Source: Phosphoribacter sp037045045 (GTDB lineage: Bacteria > Actinomycetota > Actinomycetes > Actinomycetales > Dermatophilaceae). Taken from it: a stretch of 64,000 nt of DNA. The stretch is taken from the NCBI GenBank assembly GCA_037045045.1, contig JBAOHL010000007.1, positions 186,001 to 250,000 of the forward strand, in the 5' to 3' direction. Every line of letters begins with the position of its first letter. The stretch's first letter is position 1. This document shows, piece after piece, positions 55,238-63,919 of the stretch. The notes under the pieces were generated by a model. It did not search any database. It worked only from the letters and a program-made list of their open reading frames with translations, and had not been told where the DNA came from. Made by a program: the position numbers and the translations under genes.

Positions 55238-56068
55238 ATGGCCAAGCGAGCCCTACTCATCGGCATCAACCGGTACGCCATGCCCGGGTCGGATCTGCGG
55301 GGGTGCGTCAACGACGTGCACGCCATCGGGCAGGTCTTGGCGGACCAGTACGGATTCGCGCCGGCCGACGTCACGACGCTCGTGGACGGGCAGGCGACGA
55401 AGGCCGCGATGCAACAGGGGATCGCCGCCCTCGTGGCCTCGGGCAAACCCGGTGACGTGTTGTACGCGCACTACTCCGGGCACGGGTCGAACGTCAAGGA
55501 CACCAACGGCGACGAGGCCGACAGGCGCGACGAGATCCTCTGCCCGCACGACCTGGACTGGAACGACCCGCTCACCGACGACTGGCTCCGGACGACCTTC
55601 GACCGGCTCGACCCCGCCGCGAGCCTCACGGTCGTCATGGACTGCTGCCACTCGGGCACCAACACCCGCGAACCGATCGCTCCTGACGCCCCGGTGCGCT
55701 CGCGGTTCCTGGCCAACCCCGACCAGGGCTCGCCCGACGCGTCGGGTCGGGAACCAGGACGGGGCAGCTCCCGCCGCTCGCGACGACGCCGGCCGAGCGC
55801 CGATGTCCACCCGGTGGAGCTCACCGAGGTCTTGCTCACCGGCTGTCGGGACACCCAGACCTCGGCCGACGCCGATATCGGCGGAACGTACAACGGGGCG
55901 TTGACTTACTTCCTCGTCAAGGCGTTGCGCGCGTTGGGCCCGGACGCGACGTATCGACAGGTGCACGCGAAGACCCTCGCCGGTCTCAAGGGGTCCTACG
56001 ACCAGGTCCCCCAGTTGGAGGGTCGCGAGTCTCGGCTCGATCGGCCCTTCCTCTCCCCGCAGGGCTGA
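55238..56068 (+). CDS. caspase-family (C14) protease, metacaspase-like
   Basis: 276 residues from ATG at 55238 with AAGGAG upstream. Caspase fold from residue 4: RALLIGINRYAMPGSDLRGC, catalytic His in YAHYSGHGSN (H82), substrate-pocket Asp region and the nucleophile in VVMDCCHSGTN (DCCHSG, C137). The two halves p20/p10 are joined by a basic, Ser/Arg-rich loop (GRGSSRRSRRRRP) that offers sites for trypsin-like or auto-cleavage after Arg, as in metacaspases. No signal peptide. The CHAT gene starts two bases after its stop, so the two proteases are coexpressed. Confidence 0.9.
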   Translation: MAKRALLIGINRYAMPGSDLRGCVNDVHAIGQVLADQYGFAPADVTTLVDGQATKAAMQQGIAALVASGKPGDVLYAHYSGHGSNVKDTNGDEADRRDEILCPHDLDWNDPLTDDWLRTTFDRLDPAASLTVVMDCCHSGTNTREPIAPDAPVRSRFLANPDQGSPDASGREPGRGSSRRSRRRRPSADVHPVELTEVLLTGCRDTQTSADADIGGTYNGALTYFLVKALRALGPDATYRQVHAKTLAGLKGSYDQVPQLEGRESRLDRPFLSPQG

Positions 56069-56070
56069 CC

Positions 56071-59000
56071 ATGTCCGACCTCGTCGATTCGGTCGCCGAG
56101 TCGACGTGCCCTCTGGTCGAGGCACGACCACACGCCACCGTGGAGATCCCGGTCGTCCCGCGGCACCTGCGGCCGGCCGCAAGGACCACGCTGGACGTCC
56201 CGGATGTGTCGGACGTGTCCCAGACCCCGGACGCCCCGGACGTCCCGGATGTGTCGGACGTGTCCCAGACCCCGGACGCCCCGGACGTCCCGGATCCGCG
56301 CCGTACTTCGGCCGCGGCCCCGACGGCGCCCGCGACGGGGGCTGACCGGAGGGCAGACGACCCGTCGGGCACCACGGGGATCTCGGACGCGTCCGAACCC
56401 CACGAGTCGCCGGAGCGCCCGTGGACCGAAGTCCGGGTCGCGCACGGCGACCTGCGTTTCGCCCGCGACCACGTCCTCGTCGGTCACTACCCCGGTGCGA
56501 GCATCTCGGGCGGTGAGGCTGCGCTCGACCAACTGCTCGGCGGACGGCTGAGCCGGGCCGCCCAACTCGGGATCTACCCCGGGCCGGCCGAAACGTGCCA
56601 GGTCTTCACCGACCCGGCCGACTGGGCCAGCCCTCCCGGGGCGATCGTGGCCGGCCTCGGCCCCATGGGAGAGCTCTCCGCAGCCACCCTGGCCCGGGCA
56701 TGCGCGCATGCCGCGCTCACGGCGGCCATGGCCCGCCTGAGCACGGCCGACCGGCGGCGCGACGAGGACGCGCCGCCGGAGGTCCTCCAGCTGCGTCTCG
56801 CGTCCGTGCTCGTCGGCACCGGGGGGGCCGGCGGCCTGCCGGTCCGCGACAGCGTCCAGGCCATCCTCACCGGCATCCAACGGGCCAACGACCGATTGCG
56901 CGACACCGCCGTGCCTGTCCACATCGCGCGGGTCCAGTTCCTCGAACTGTGGCAGGACCGCGCCCTACAGGCCCTCGACGCGGTGCACAAGAGCCTGGCG
57001 AGCAGCGCTCTGGAGTACGCGTTCCTCGCCGAGCGCTCGCTGCGCGAGTTGCCCGGGCGCCAGCGCCGGCTCGTCTTCGGCGACTCGCCGGGGTGGTGGC
57101 AACGGGTCCGGGTCCGCTGCGAGAGCGACGGTGGCCTCACCTTCGAGGCATCGATCCGCCGGGCCGGGGCGCCGATCCGGACCGTGCCGACCCAGCGCGC
57201 CCTCGTCGATCGCCTCGTCGAGCAGCTGGTTGACTCGCCGACTCCGGACCCCGCTGCCGCGCGTGCTCTGTTCGAACTGCTCTTCCCCAACGACCTCAAG
57301 GCCAAGGCGCCGGACACCGACAACGTCGTCCTCGTCGTCGACCCCGACGCGGCCCGCTACCCATGGGAGCTGCTCGACGACCACGGGACCGAAGCCGGCC
57401 GGGTGCCGCTGGGCGTCCGTCGCGGGCTGCTGCGCCAGCTCGAGGGGTCCGCCATGCGAAGTCACGTCCTCTCGGCCACCAATGCCAGGGCCCTCGTCGT
57501 CGGCGACTCCGACTCGGGCCTGGCTCCGCTGCCGGCGGCCCAAGCCGAGGCCCGATCGGTGGCCGAGGCCCTCACCGGCCATGGGTTCCGGACCGAGTGC
57601 CTCGTCACTGCGTCGGGCCAGTCGGTCGTCCAGGCGCTCTTCGACGGCGCGTACCGGGTCGTGCACCTGGCCGGTCACGGTGTCTACCGCTTCCCCGTCG
57701 GCGACGGGCCTTCGTCCGGCGTCCACGCCGTCGGCGGAAGCCCCGACGGTGCAGTCCCCACGGTCACCGGCATGGTGCTAGGCCGGGGCATGTACCTCAC
57801 GGCCGCCGAGATCGGCCAGATGCGCCAGGTGCCCGAGCTTGTCTTCGTCAACTGTTGTCACCTGGGCACCGTCGCCGGGGAGGACCGAGGATCTCGCCCC
57901 GCGGCCAACTTCCACAAGCTCGCGGCGAGCTTCGCGACTGAGCTCATCGCCATCGGCGTCCGGGCGGTCGTCGCCTGCGGGTGGGCGGTCGACGACGAGG
58001 CCGCCGGCGCTTTCGCGGACGCCCTGTATGCCGCGTTGCTCGACGGATCCCCGTTCGGCGAGGCCGTCAAGACGGCCCGGCGCACGACGTGGGAAGCCTT
58101 CCCCGACGTCAATACCTGGGGCGCCTACCAGTGCTACGGCGACCCCGACTACGTCCTCGTGCTCGATCCCGGGGCCACCGCGTCGTCGCGTACCCACGAC
58201 CTGGCCTGCCTGCAGGCCGCCGAGGTCGAGATCGAGAACCTCAGCCACGCCGTCGAGGTCACCAGGGACACCCGCGTCGGGCTGCGCCGGCTCGAACAGA
58301 TCCAGTCCGTGCTGGCCGACGCCGGGCTGGACGGGCCGGGACTGCACATCCACCTCGCTCGCGCCTACCACCGCCTCGGCAGCTACGAGAAGGCGTCGGG
58401 TCACTTCCAGGCGGTCCTCGACGCCGGTGGTTCGGCGCTGACCGTCGCCGACTTCGAGCTGTGGATCGACCAGGGGGTGCGCATCCTGACCAGTGGGCTC
58501 GATCCCGCGGCGATGACCGACCAGGCGGTGCAGACGATCGACGAGTCGATCGGGGCGCTGCGGCGCTTCCTCGCGAACCCGACGACCATGGTGGCGGCCA
58601 CTCCCACTGCCCCTGGCGATTTGCCCGGGCCGGCGGAGCTGGGGGAGCGGATCGGGATCGACCGCCTGTGGCGCGTCGCGAGCGCGTACAAGCGCCTGGC
58701 GCTGCTCACCTGTCCGGCCCGAGGCACCGGTCGGGCGCCTGCGGACGCGGACTGGACCCGGTGCCGCCAGGCGCTCGCGGACATGGCGGACTGGTATGCC
58801 GCGGCCAGCGGTGCCGCCCACCGGCTCGACTCCCGTCAGTACGGTGCCCTGGCCAACTCGCTCGTGGCCGAGGCCGCCCTGCGCTGGCGACCCGGGCCGG
58901 GCCGGGCGGCCCTGCCGCTGGCCGCCGGGCGGGCGGCCATCGCCAACGCCCGCGAGGGAGCCTGTCGCGCGGCCGACCACCGACCGACCTTCAGCGGCAT

Positions 59001-59286
59001 CGTCGCCTGCGCGGACCTGGCCGCTCTCGAGGTGCTCTGGGGCGTCCGGCCCAGCGCCGCGGCGGCCGCGCCGGTGCTCGGGCTCTACCGCAGGGCAGCC
59101 CGAGTGGGCAGCGACGAGCAACTGCTCGCGATCCGCGACCAGGTCGACTTCTTGTGCCTCATGGCGGGCCGCTCGTCCAAGGGGCGCCGTGCCTTCCTCA
59201 CTGCGCTGCGAGACGGGCTGGGCACTCTGAACCCTCCGGCGGGGGCACCGGCAACGGAGCAACCCGGGTCGCCGGTGGGCCGATAG
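56071..59286 (+). CDS. CHAT-domain caspase-like protease
   Basis: 1071 residues from the ATG at 56071. A Pro/Asp/Val-rich repeat N-terminus (residues 40-80), then about 300 residues with a WQDRALQALDAVHKSL-type helical section, then a CHAT domain: VVHLAGHGVY with catalytic His (H536) and VFVNCCHLGTVAG with the nucleophile (C596). The following 450 residues are alpha-helical, TPR/HEAT-like, and may be the sensor or substrate arm. CHAT proteases (separase-related) are often activated by partner proteins and cleave specific targets, for example in CRISPR-linked Craspase and in gasdermin cell-death loci. No CRISPR or gasdermin gene is visible nearby. Paired with the metacaspase, a two-step protease relay is inference. 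Confidence 0.88.
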   Translation: MSDLVDSVAESTCPLVEARPHATVEIPVVPRHLRPAARTTLDVPDVSDVSQTPDAPDVPDVSDVSQTPDAPDVPDPRRTSAAAPTAPATGADRRADDPSGTTGISDASEPHESPERPWTEVRVAHGDLRFARDHVLVGHYPGASISGGEAALDQLLGGRLSRAAQLGIYPGPAETCQVFTDPADWASPPGAIVAGLGPMGELSAATLARACAHAALTAAMARLSTADRRRDEDAPPEVLQLRLASVLVGTGGAGGLPVRDSVQAILTGIQRANDRLRDTAVPVHIARVQFLELWQDRALQALDAVHKSLASSALEYAFLAERSLRELPGRQRRLVFGDSPGWWQRVRVRCESDGGLTFEASIRRAGAPIRTVPTQRALVDRLVEQLVDSPTPDPAAARALFELLFPNDLKAKAPDTDNVVLVVDPDAARYPWELLDDHGTEAGRVPLGVRRGLLRQLEGSAMRSHVLSATNARALVVGDSDSGLAPLPAAQAEARSVAEALTGHGFRTECLVTASGQSVVQALFDGAYRVVHLAGHGVYRFPVGDGPSSGVHAVGGSPDGAVPTVTGMVLGRGMYLTAAEIGQMRQVPELVFVNCCHLGTVAGEDRGSRPAANFHKLAASFATELIAIGVRAVVACGWAVDDEAAGAFADALYAALLDGSPFGEAVKTARRTTWEAFPDVNTWGAYQCYGDPDYVLVLDPGATASSRTHDLACLQAAEVEIENLSHAVEVTRDTRVGLRRLEQIQSVLADAGLDGPGLHIHLARAYHRLGSYEKASGHFQAVLDAGGSALTVADFELWIDQGVRILTSGLDPAAMTDQAVQTIDESIGALRRFLANPTTMVAATPTAPGDLPGPAELGERIGIDRLWRVASAYKRLALLTCPARGTGRAPADADWTRCRQALADMADWYAAASGAAHRLDSRQYGALANSLVAEAALRWRPGPGRAALPLAAGRAAIANAREGACRAADHRPTFSGIVACADLAALEVLWGVRPSAAAAAPVLGLYRRAARVGSDEQLLAIRDQVDFLCLMAGRSSKGRRAFLTALRDGLGTLNPPAGAPATEQPGSPVGR
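56194..56298 (+). repeat. 45-bp tandem repeat in the CHAT gene
   Basis: Two identical 45-bp units (56194-56238, 56239-56283) and a 15-bp third start, encoding DVPDVSDVSQTPDAP repeats. Confidence 0.9.
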
Positions 59287-59317
59287 CCGTCGGGATCGGA
59301 CGACAGCCGACGCCGAT

Positions 59318-59347
59318 TTGGGCTCGGCCCGGGGGGTCTGGCACACT
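59318..59347 (+). promoter_or_regulatory. possible S10-operon promoter in a 315-bp gene-free gap
   Basis: Between the CHAT gene and rpsJ (59287-59601) no gene is supported. -35-like TTGGGC (59318-59323), 18-bp spacer, CACACT (59342-59347) followed by AAT. A TTGACG at 59359 has no matching -10. The implied leader of about 250 nt is GC-rich; I do not recognise a known leader motif. Confidence 0.35.
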
Positions 59348-59601
59348 AATGCGGTTGCTTGACGCGTGGCGCGGTGCCCGGGGTTTCCGGGTGTGCGCCG
59401 CCGCCCCTCGACGGACGAGCCGATAGGCCCGGCCCGAGGGAAGCGCAAGCCCCGGTCACGGCCGGGCCACCGACACCGGATACCTCGGGCACGCATGTGC
59501 CGGTCTCCGGGCCTGGGACGGGCGCGACACGCCCGACCTCGGGGGTCGGGGGTCGGCCCTCGTCCGGGAAGGCACGTGTTGGCGAGAGAGAGACGGGACC
59601 C

Positions 59602-59910
59602 ATGGCGGGACAGAAGATCCGCATCAGGCTGAAGTCGTACGACCACGAGGTCATCGACAGCTCGGCCCGCAAGATCGTCGACACGGTGACCCGCGCCGGG
59701 GCGACCGTGGTGGGCCCCGTGCCGCTGCCGACCGAGAAGAACGTCTTCGTCGTCATCCGGTCCCCGCACAAATACAAGGACAGCCGGGAGCACTTCGAGA
59801 TGCGCACCCACAAGCGCCTCATCGACATCATCGACCCCACGCCCAAGGCCGTCGACTCGCTCATGCGTCTCGACCTGCCCGCGGACGTCAATATCGAGAT
59901 CAAGCTCTGA
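59602..59910 (+). CDS. rpsJ: 30S ribosomal protein S10
   Basis: 102 residues, ATG at 59602. Head protein of the small subunit and NusE in transcription complexes: RLKSYDHEVIDSSARKIVDT and MRTHKRLIDIIDPTPKAVDS. First gene of the S10 operon. Confidence 0.98.
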   Translation: MAGQKIRIRLKSYDHEVIDSSARKIVDTVTRAGATVVGPVPLPTEKNVFVVIRSPHKYKDSREHFEMRTHKRLIDIIDPTPKAVDSLMRLDLPADVNIEIKL

Positions 59911-59920
59911 GGACACCGCG

Positions 59921-60574
59921 ATGAGCAACGCCACGACACGTGTCGTCAAGGGGGTGCTGGGCGAGAAGCTCGGCATGACCCAGGTCTGGGACGCCGACAA
60001 CCGGCTCGTCCCGGTCACCGTCATCAAGGCCGGCCCCTGCGTCGTCACCCAGGTCCGCGGGGAGGCCGACGGGTACTCGGCGATCCAGTTGGCCTACGGC
60101 GAGATCGACCCCCGCAAGGTCAACAAGCCGACGAAGGGCCACTTCGAGAAGGCCGGGGTCACCCCGCGCCGTCACCTGCTGGAGCTGCGCACCGCCGATG
60201 CCGGCGAGTATGCCGTGGGCCAAGAGGTCACCGTCGAGGTCTTCGAGGCCGGCCAGTCGGTCGATGCCACCGGCACGAGCAAGGGCAAGGGTTTCGCCGG
60301 CGTGATGAAACGGCACGGCTTCTCCGGTGTCGGGGCCTCGCACGGCGCGCACCGCAACCACCGCAAGCCCGGGTCGATCGGCGCGTGCGCCACGCCGGGC
60401 CGGGTCTTCAAGGGCGTGCGGATGGCCGGCCGGATGGGCGGCGTGCGCCAGACCACCCAGAACCTCACCGTCCACGCCGTCGACGCCGACCGCGGCCTGC
60501 TGCTCATCAAGGGCGCTGTGCCGGGTCCGCGCGGCGGCATCGTCCTCGTCCGAACCTCGTCGAAGGGGGCGTGA
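59921..60574 (+). CDS. rplC: 50S ribosomal protein L3
   Basis: 217 residues from the ATG at 59921, 10 bp after rpsJ. GEKLGMTQVWDADN at the N-terminus and the peptidyl-transferase-reaching loop KGFAGVMKRHGFSG / GASHGAHRNHRKPGSIG. Initiates 50S assembly. Confidence 0.98.
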   Translation: MSNATTRVVKGVLGEKLGMTQVWDADNRLVPVTVIKAGPCVVTQVRGEADGYSAIQLAYGEIDPRKVNKPTKGHFEKAGVTPRRHLLELRTADAGEYAVGQEVTVEVFEAGQSVDATGTSKGKGFAGVMKRHGFSGVGASHGAHRNHRKPGSIGACATPGRVFKGVRMAGRMGGVRQTTQNLTVHAVDADRGLLLIKGAVPGPRGGIVLVRTSSKGA

Positions 60575-60579
60575 GGGAC

Positions 60580-61227
60580 ATGACGAACAAGCTCTCCGTC
60601 GACCTGCCGGCCGACGTCTTCGATGTCCAGACCAACATCCCGCTCATCCATCAGGTCGTCGGCGCGCAGCTGGCCGCGGCCCGGCAGGGCACCCACGCCA
60701 CCAAGACCCGCGGCGACGTCCGCGGCGGTGGCCGTAAGCCATACCGGCAGAAGGGCACCGGCCGAGCTCGGCAGGGCTCGACACGTGCGCCGCAGTTCAC
60801 CGGTGGCGGCGTCGTCCACGGCCCCCAGCCGCGCGACTACGCCCAGCGCACCCCGAAGAAGATGAAGGCCGCAGCCTTGCGCGGCGCGCTGTCCGATCGG
60901 GCCCGGCACGGCCGGGTGCACGTCATCGAGGACCTCGTCGGCGGCACCGCGCCGTCGAGCGCGACGGCTGCCAAGGTCCTCGCCGCCCTCACCGACCGGA
61001 CGAAGTTCCTCGTCGTGCTCGACCGCGCGGACCTCGTCGGCTTCAAGAGCGTCCGCAACCTCGGCGAGGCGCACGTGCTCGTCGCGGACCAGCTCAACAC
61101 CTACGACGTCCTGTGTGCCGACGACATCGTCTTCACCAAGGCCGCCTTCGACGCGTTCGTCGGCGCGCGGTCGGCCGCTAGCGGCAGCGTCACCACCGCC
61201 ACGGACGCCGGGGAGGACGAGAAGTGA
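60580..61227 (+). CDS. rplD: 50S ribosomal protein L4
   Basis: 215 residues from ATG 60580; a GTG at 60571 overlapping the rplC stop (GTGA) would add three residues (MRD), so the start is uncertain by 9 bp. RGGGRKPYRQKGTGRARQGS is the extended exit-tunnel loop. Binds 23S rRNA; in enterics also represses the S10 leader. Confidence 0.96.
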   Translation: MTNKLSVDLPADVFDVQTNIPLIHQVVGAQLAAARQGTHATKTRGDVRGGGRKPYRQKGTGRARQGSTRAPQFTGGGVVHGPQPRDYAQRTPKKMKAAALRGALSDRARHGRVHVIEDLVGGTAPSSATAAKVLAALTDRTKFLVVLDRADLVGFKSVRNLGEAHVLVADQLNTYDVLCADDIVFTKAAFDAFVGARSAASGSVTTATDAGEDEK

Positions 61228-61523
61228 GCATCCACCGCAAGGACCCGCGCGACATTCTCATCGCACCGGTCGTCTCCGAAAAGTCCTACGGTCTGCTCGA
61301 CCAGGGCAAATACACGTTCGTCGTGGACCCCCGCTCGAACAAGACCGAGATCAAGATCGCCGTCGAGCAGGTCTTCGGCGTCAAGGTCGACTCGGTCCAC
61401 ACCCTCAACCGCACCGGCAAGGCTCGTCGCACCCGGTTCGGTATGGGCAAGCGCAAGGACACCAAGCGCGCCATCGTTACCTTGCGCGAGGGCAGCATCG
61501 ACATCTTCGGCAGCGTCTCCTGA
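61224..61523 (+). CDS. rplW: 50S ribosomal protein L23
   Basis: 99 residues from a GTG at 61224 that overlaps the rplD stop (GTGA). DILIAPVVSEKSYGLLDQGK and NKTEIKIAVEQVFGVKV. Sits at the tunnel exit and docks trigger factor and SRP. Confidence 0.98.
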   Translation: MSIHRKDPRDILIAPVVSEKSYGLLDQGKYTFVVDPRSNKTEIKIAVEQVFGVKVDSVHTLNRTGKARRTRFGMGKRKDTKRAIVTLREGSIDIFGSVS

Positions 61524-61550
61524 CGCGGCAGCACCGGACGAGGACACACC

Positions 61551-62387
61551 ATGGGCATCCGTAAGTACAAGCCGACCACCCCGGGCCGCCGCGGCTCGTC
61601 GGTGGCCGACTTCGCCGAGGTCACGCGCTCGACGCCGGAGAAGTCGCTGGTCCGGCCGCTGAGCAAGACCGGCGGGCGCAACAACTCCGGCAAGATCACC
61701 ACCCGGCACATCGGCGGCGGGCACAAGCGCGCCTACCGGGTCATCGACTTCCGCCGCCACGACAAGGACGGCGTGCCGGCGACGGTGGCTCACATCGAGT
61801 ACGACCCGAACCGCACCGCGCGGATCGCCCTGCTGCACTACGCCGACGGCGAGAAGCGCTACATCCTCGCGCCCCACCGGCTTCGCCAGGGCGACCTCGT
61901 CGAGAACGGCCCGTCGGCGGACATCAAGCCGGGCAACAGCCTGCCGCTGCGCAACATCCCCACCGGCACGGTCGTGCACGCCATCGAGCTCAAGCCCGGC
62001 GGCGGCGCGAAGATCGCCCGGTCGGCCGGGGCCCGGGTCCAGCTCGTCGCCAAGGACGGCCCGTACGCCCAGCTGCGGATGCCCTCCGGCGAGATCCGCA
62101 ACGTCGACCTGCGCTGTCGCGCAACGGTCGGCGAGGTGGGCAACGCCGAGCAGAGCAACATCAACTGGGGCAAGGCCGGCCGGTCGCGATGGAAGGGCAA
62201 GCGCCCCACCGTGCGTGGCGTCGCGATGAACCCCATCGACCACCCCCACGGCGGCGGCGAGGGCAAGACCTCCGGTGGCCGGCACCCGGTGTCGCCCTGG
62301 GGTCAGCAGGAGGGCCGCACCCGCCGGGCCCACAAGGAAAGCGACAAGCTCATCGTGCGTCGCCGTCGGACTGGCAAGAAGCGCTGA
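61551..62387 (+). CDS. rplB: 50S ribosomal protein L2
   Basis: 278 residues, ATG at 61551. Universal segments NNSGKITTRHIGGGHKRAYR and VRGVAMNPIDHPHGGGEGK with the functional His near the peptidyl-transferase centre. Complete. Confidence 0.98.
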   Translation: MGIRKYKPTTPGRRGSSVADFAEVTRSTPEKSLVRPLSKTGGRNNSGKITTRHIGGGHKRAYRVIDFRRHDKDGVPATVAHIEYDPNRTARIALLHYADGEKRYILAPHRLRQGDLVENGPSADIKPGNSLPLRNIPTGTVVHAIELKPGGGAKIARSAGARVQLVAKDGPYAQLRMPSGEIRNVDLRCRATVGEVGNAEQSNINWGKAGRSRWKGKRPTVRGVAMNPIDHPHGGGEGKTSGGRHPVSPWGQQEGRTRRAHKESDKLIVRRRRTGKKR

Positions 62388-62405
62388 GCAAGGAGTCGTT
62401 GACAG

Positions 62406-62687
62406 ATGCCGCGTAGCCTCAAGAAGGGCCCCTTCATCGACGACCACCTCCAGAAAAAGGTGGACGTCCAAAACGAAGCGGGCACGAAGAACGTCATCAA
62501 GACCTGGTCGCGTCGGTCGGTGATCAGCCCCGACATGCTCGGGCACACCTTCGCCGTGCACGACGGGCGCAAGCACATCCCGGTGTTCGTCACCGAGTCG
62601 ATGGTCGGGCACAAGCTCGGCGAGTTCGCCGCGACGCGCACGTTCAGGGGCCACATCAAGGACGACAAGAAGGGACGTCGGCGCTGA
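62406..62687 (+). CDS. rpsS: 30S ribosomal protein S19
   Basis: 93 residues, ATG at 62406; MPRSLKKGPFIDDHLQKKV and VHDGRKHIPVFVTESMVGHK. Binds 16S rRNA with S13. The stop shares a base with the rplV start (TGATG). Confidence 0.98.
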   Translation: MPRSLKKGPFIDDHLQKKVDVQNEAGTKNVIKTWSRRSVISPDMLGHTFAVHDGRKHIPVFVTESMVGHKLGEFAATRTFRGHIKDDKKGRRR

Positions 62688-63088
62688 TGGCTCCCACCGA
62701 CAACGACCCTGCCGTCGCGGCCAAGGCCGTCGCCCGTCACGTCAGGGTCACTCCGATGAAGGCCCGCCGGATCGTCGACCTCATCCGTGGCAAGAACGCC
62801 ACCGAGGCCGTGTCCGTGCTCCAGTTCGCCCCACAGGCCGCCTCCGACCCGGTCCGCAAGGTCTTGCAGAGCGCCATGGCCAACGCCCGGGTCAAGGCCG
62901 ACCAGCTGTCCGAGGCCTTCGACGAGCGCGCGCTCGTGGTGTCCGCGGCATACGTCGACGAGGGTCCGACGATGAAGCGCTTCCGGCCCCGCGCGCAGGG
63001 TCGGGCGGCGCGGATCACCAAGCGCACCAGCCACATCACCGTCGAGGTCAGCCAGCCGGCGCTCTCGGCCAGGAAGGGAGCCCGCTGA
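62687..63088 (+). CDS. rplV: 50S ribosomal protein L22
   Basis: 133 residues, ATG at 62687. KARRIVDLIRGKNATEAVSV, then the macrolide-region hairpin GPTMKRFRPRAQGRAARITK lining the exit tunnel. Contains one GGCATAC word encoding Ala-Tyr. One-base overlaps at both ends. Confidence 0.98.
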   Translation: MAPTDNDPAVAAKAVARHVRVTPMKARRIVDLIRGKNATEAVSVLQFAPQAASDPVRKVLQSAMANARVKADQLSEAFDERALVVSAAYVDEGPTMKRFRPRAQGRAARITKRTSHITVEVSQPALSARKGAR

Positions 63089-63918
63089 TGGGGCAGAAGG
63101 TCAACCCACACGGCTTCCGGCTCGGCATCACGACCGAGCACAAGAGCCGCTGGTTCGCCGACTCCACCAAGGAGGGCCAGCGCTACCGCGATTACGTCAA
63201 GGAAGACGTCGACATCCGCAAGCTCATGGCCAAGGGCATGGAGCGCGCCGGCATCTCCCGCGTCGAGATCGAGCGCACCCGTGACCGGGTCCGCGTCGAC
63301 ATCCACACCGCCCGCCCGGGCATCGTCATCGGACGCCGCGGCGCCGAGGCCGACCGGATCCGCGGCGAGTTGGAGAAGCTCACCGGCAAGCAGGTCCAGC
63401 TCAACATCCTCGAGGTGAAGAATCCCGAGATCGACGCCCAGCTCGTCGCCCAAGGGATCGCCGAGCAGCTCTCGGCGCGCGTGTCGTTCCGTCGGGCCAT
63501 GCGCAAGGGGATGCAGTCGGCCCTGCGGGCCGGCGCCAAGGGCATCCGGGTGCAGTGCTCCGGTCGTCTTGCCGGCGCCGAGATGAGCCGTTCGGAGTTC
63601 TACCGCGAGGGGCGGGTCCCGCTCCACACGCTGCGCGCCAACATCGACTTCGGCTTCTACGAGGCCCGCACGACGTTCGGGCGCATCGGCGTCAAGGTGT
63701 GGATCTACAAGGGCGACCTCACTGCCCGCGAGCTGGCCCAGCAGCAGGCCGCGGCGCCGCGGCCGCCGCGCGGCCCGCGCCGCGACGGTCCCGACCGGCC
63801 CACCCGCGCCCGCCGTGACCGCGAGGGTATGCCGCGCGCCGACGAGGGCGGCGCCGTCGCCGTCGCCGTCGACACGGCCGAAGCGCCCGCCGCCGCGACC
63901 GAGAACGAGCAGGTCTGA
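63088..63918 (+). CDS. rpsC: 30S ribosomal protein S3
   Basis: 276 residues, ATG at 63088. KH domain with IVIGRRGAEADRIRGELEKL and the C-terminal FGRIGVKVWIYKGD. The tail beyond residue 215 is long and Arg/Asp/Ala-rich, as usual in actinobacteria, and carries a GGTATGCC word read in the frame Gly-Met-Pro. Lines the mRNA entry channel. Confidence 0.98.
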   Translation: MGQKVNPHGFRLGITTEHKSRWFADSTKEGQRYRDYVKEDVDIRKLMAKGMERAGISRVEIERTRDRVRVDIHTARPGIVIGRRGAEADRIRGELEKLTGKQVQLNILEVKNPEIDAQLVAQGIAEQLSARVSFRRAMRKGMQSALRAGAKGIRVQCSGRLAGAEMSRSEFYREGRVPLHTLRANIDFGFYEARTTFGRIGVKVWIYKGDLTARELAQQQAAAPRPPRGPRRDGPDRPTRARRDREGMPRADEGGAVAVAVDTAEAPAAATENEQV

Positions 63919-63919
63919 C

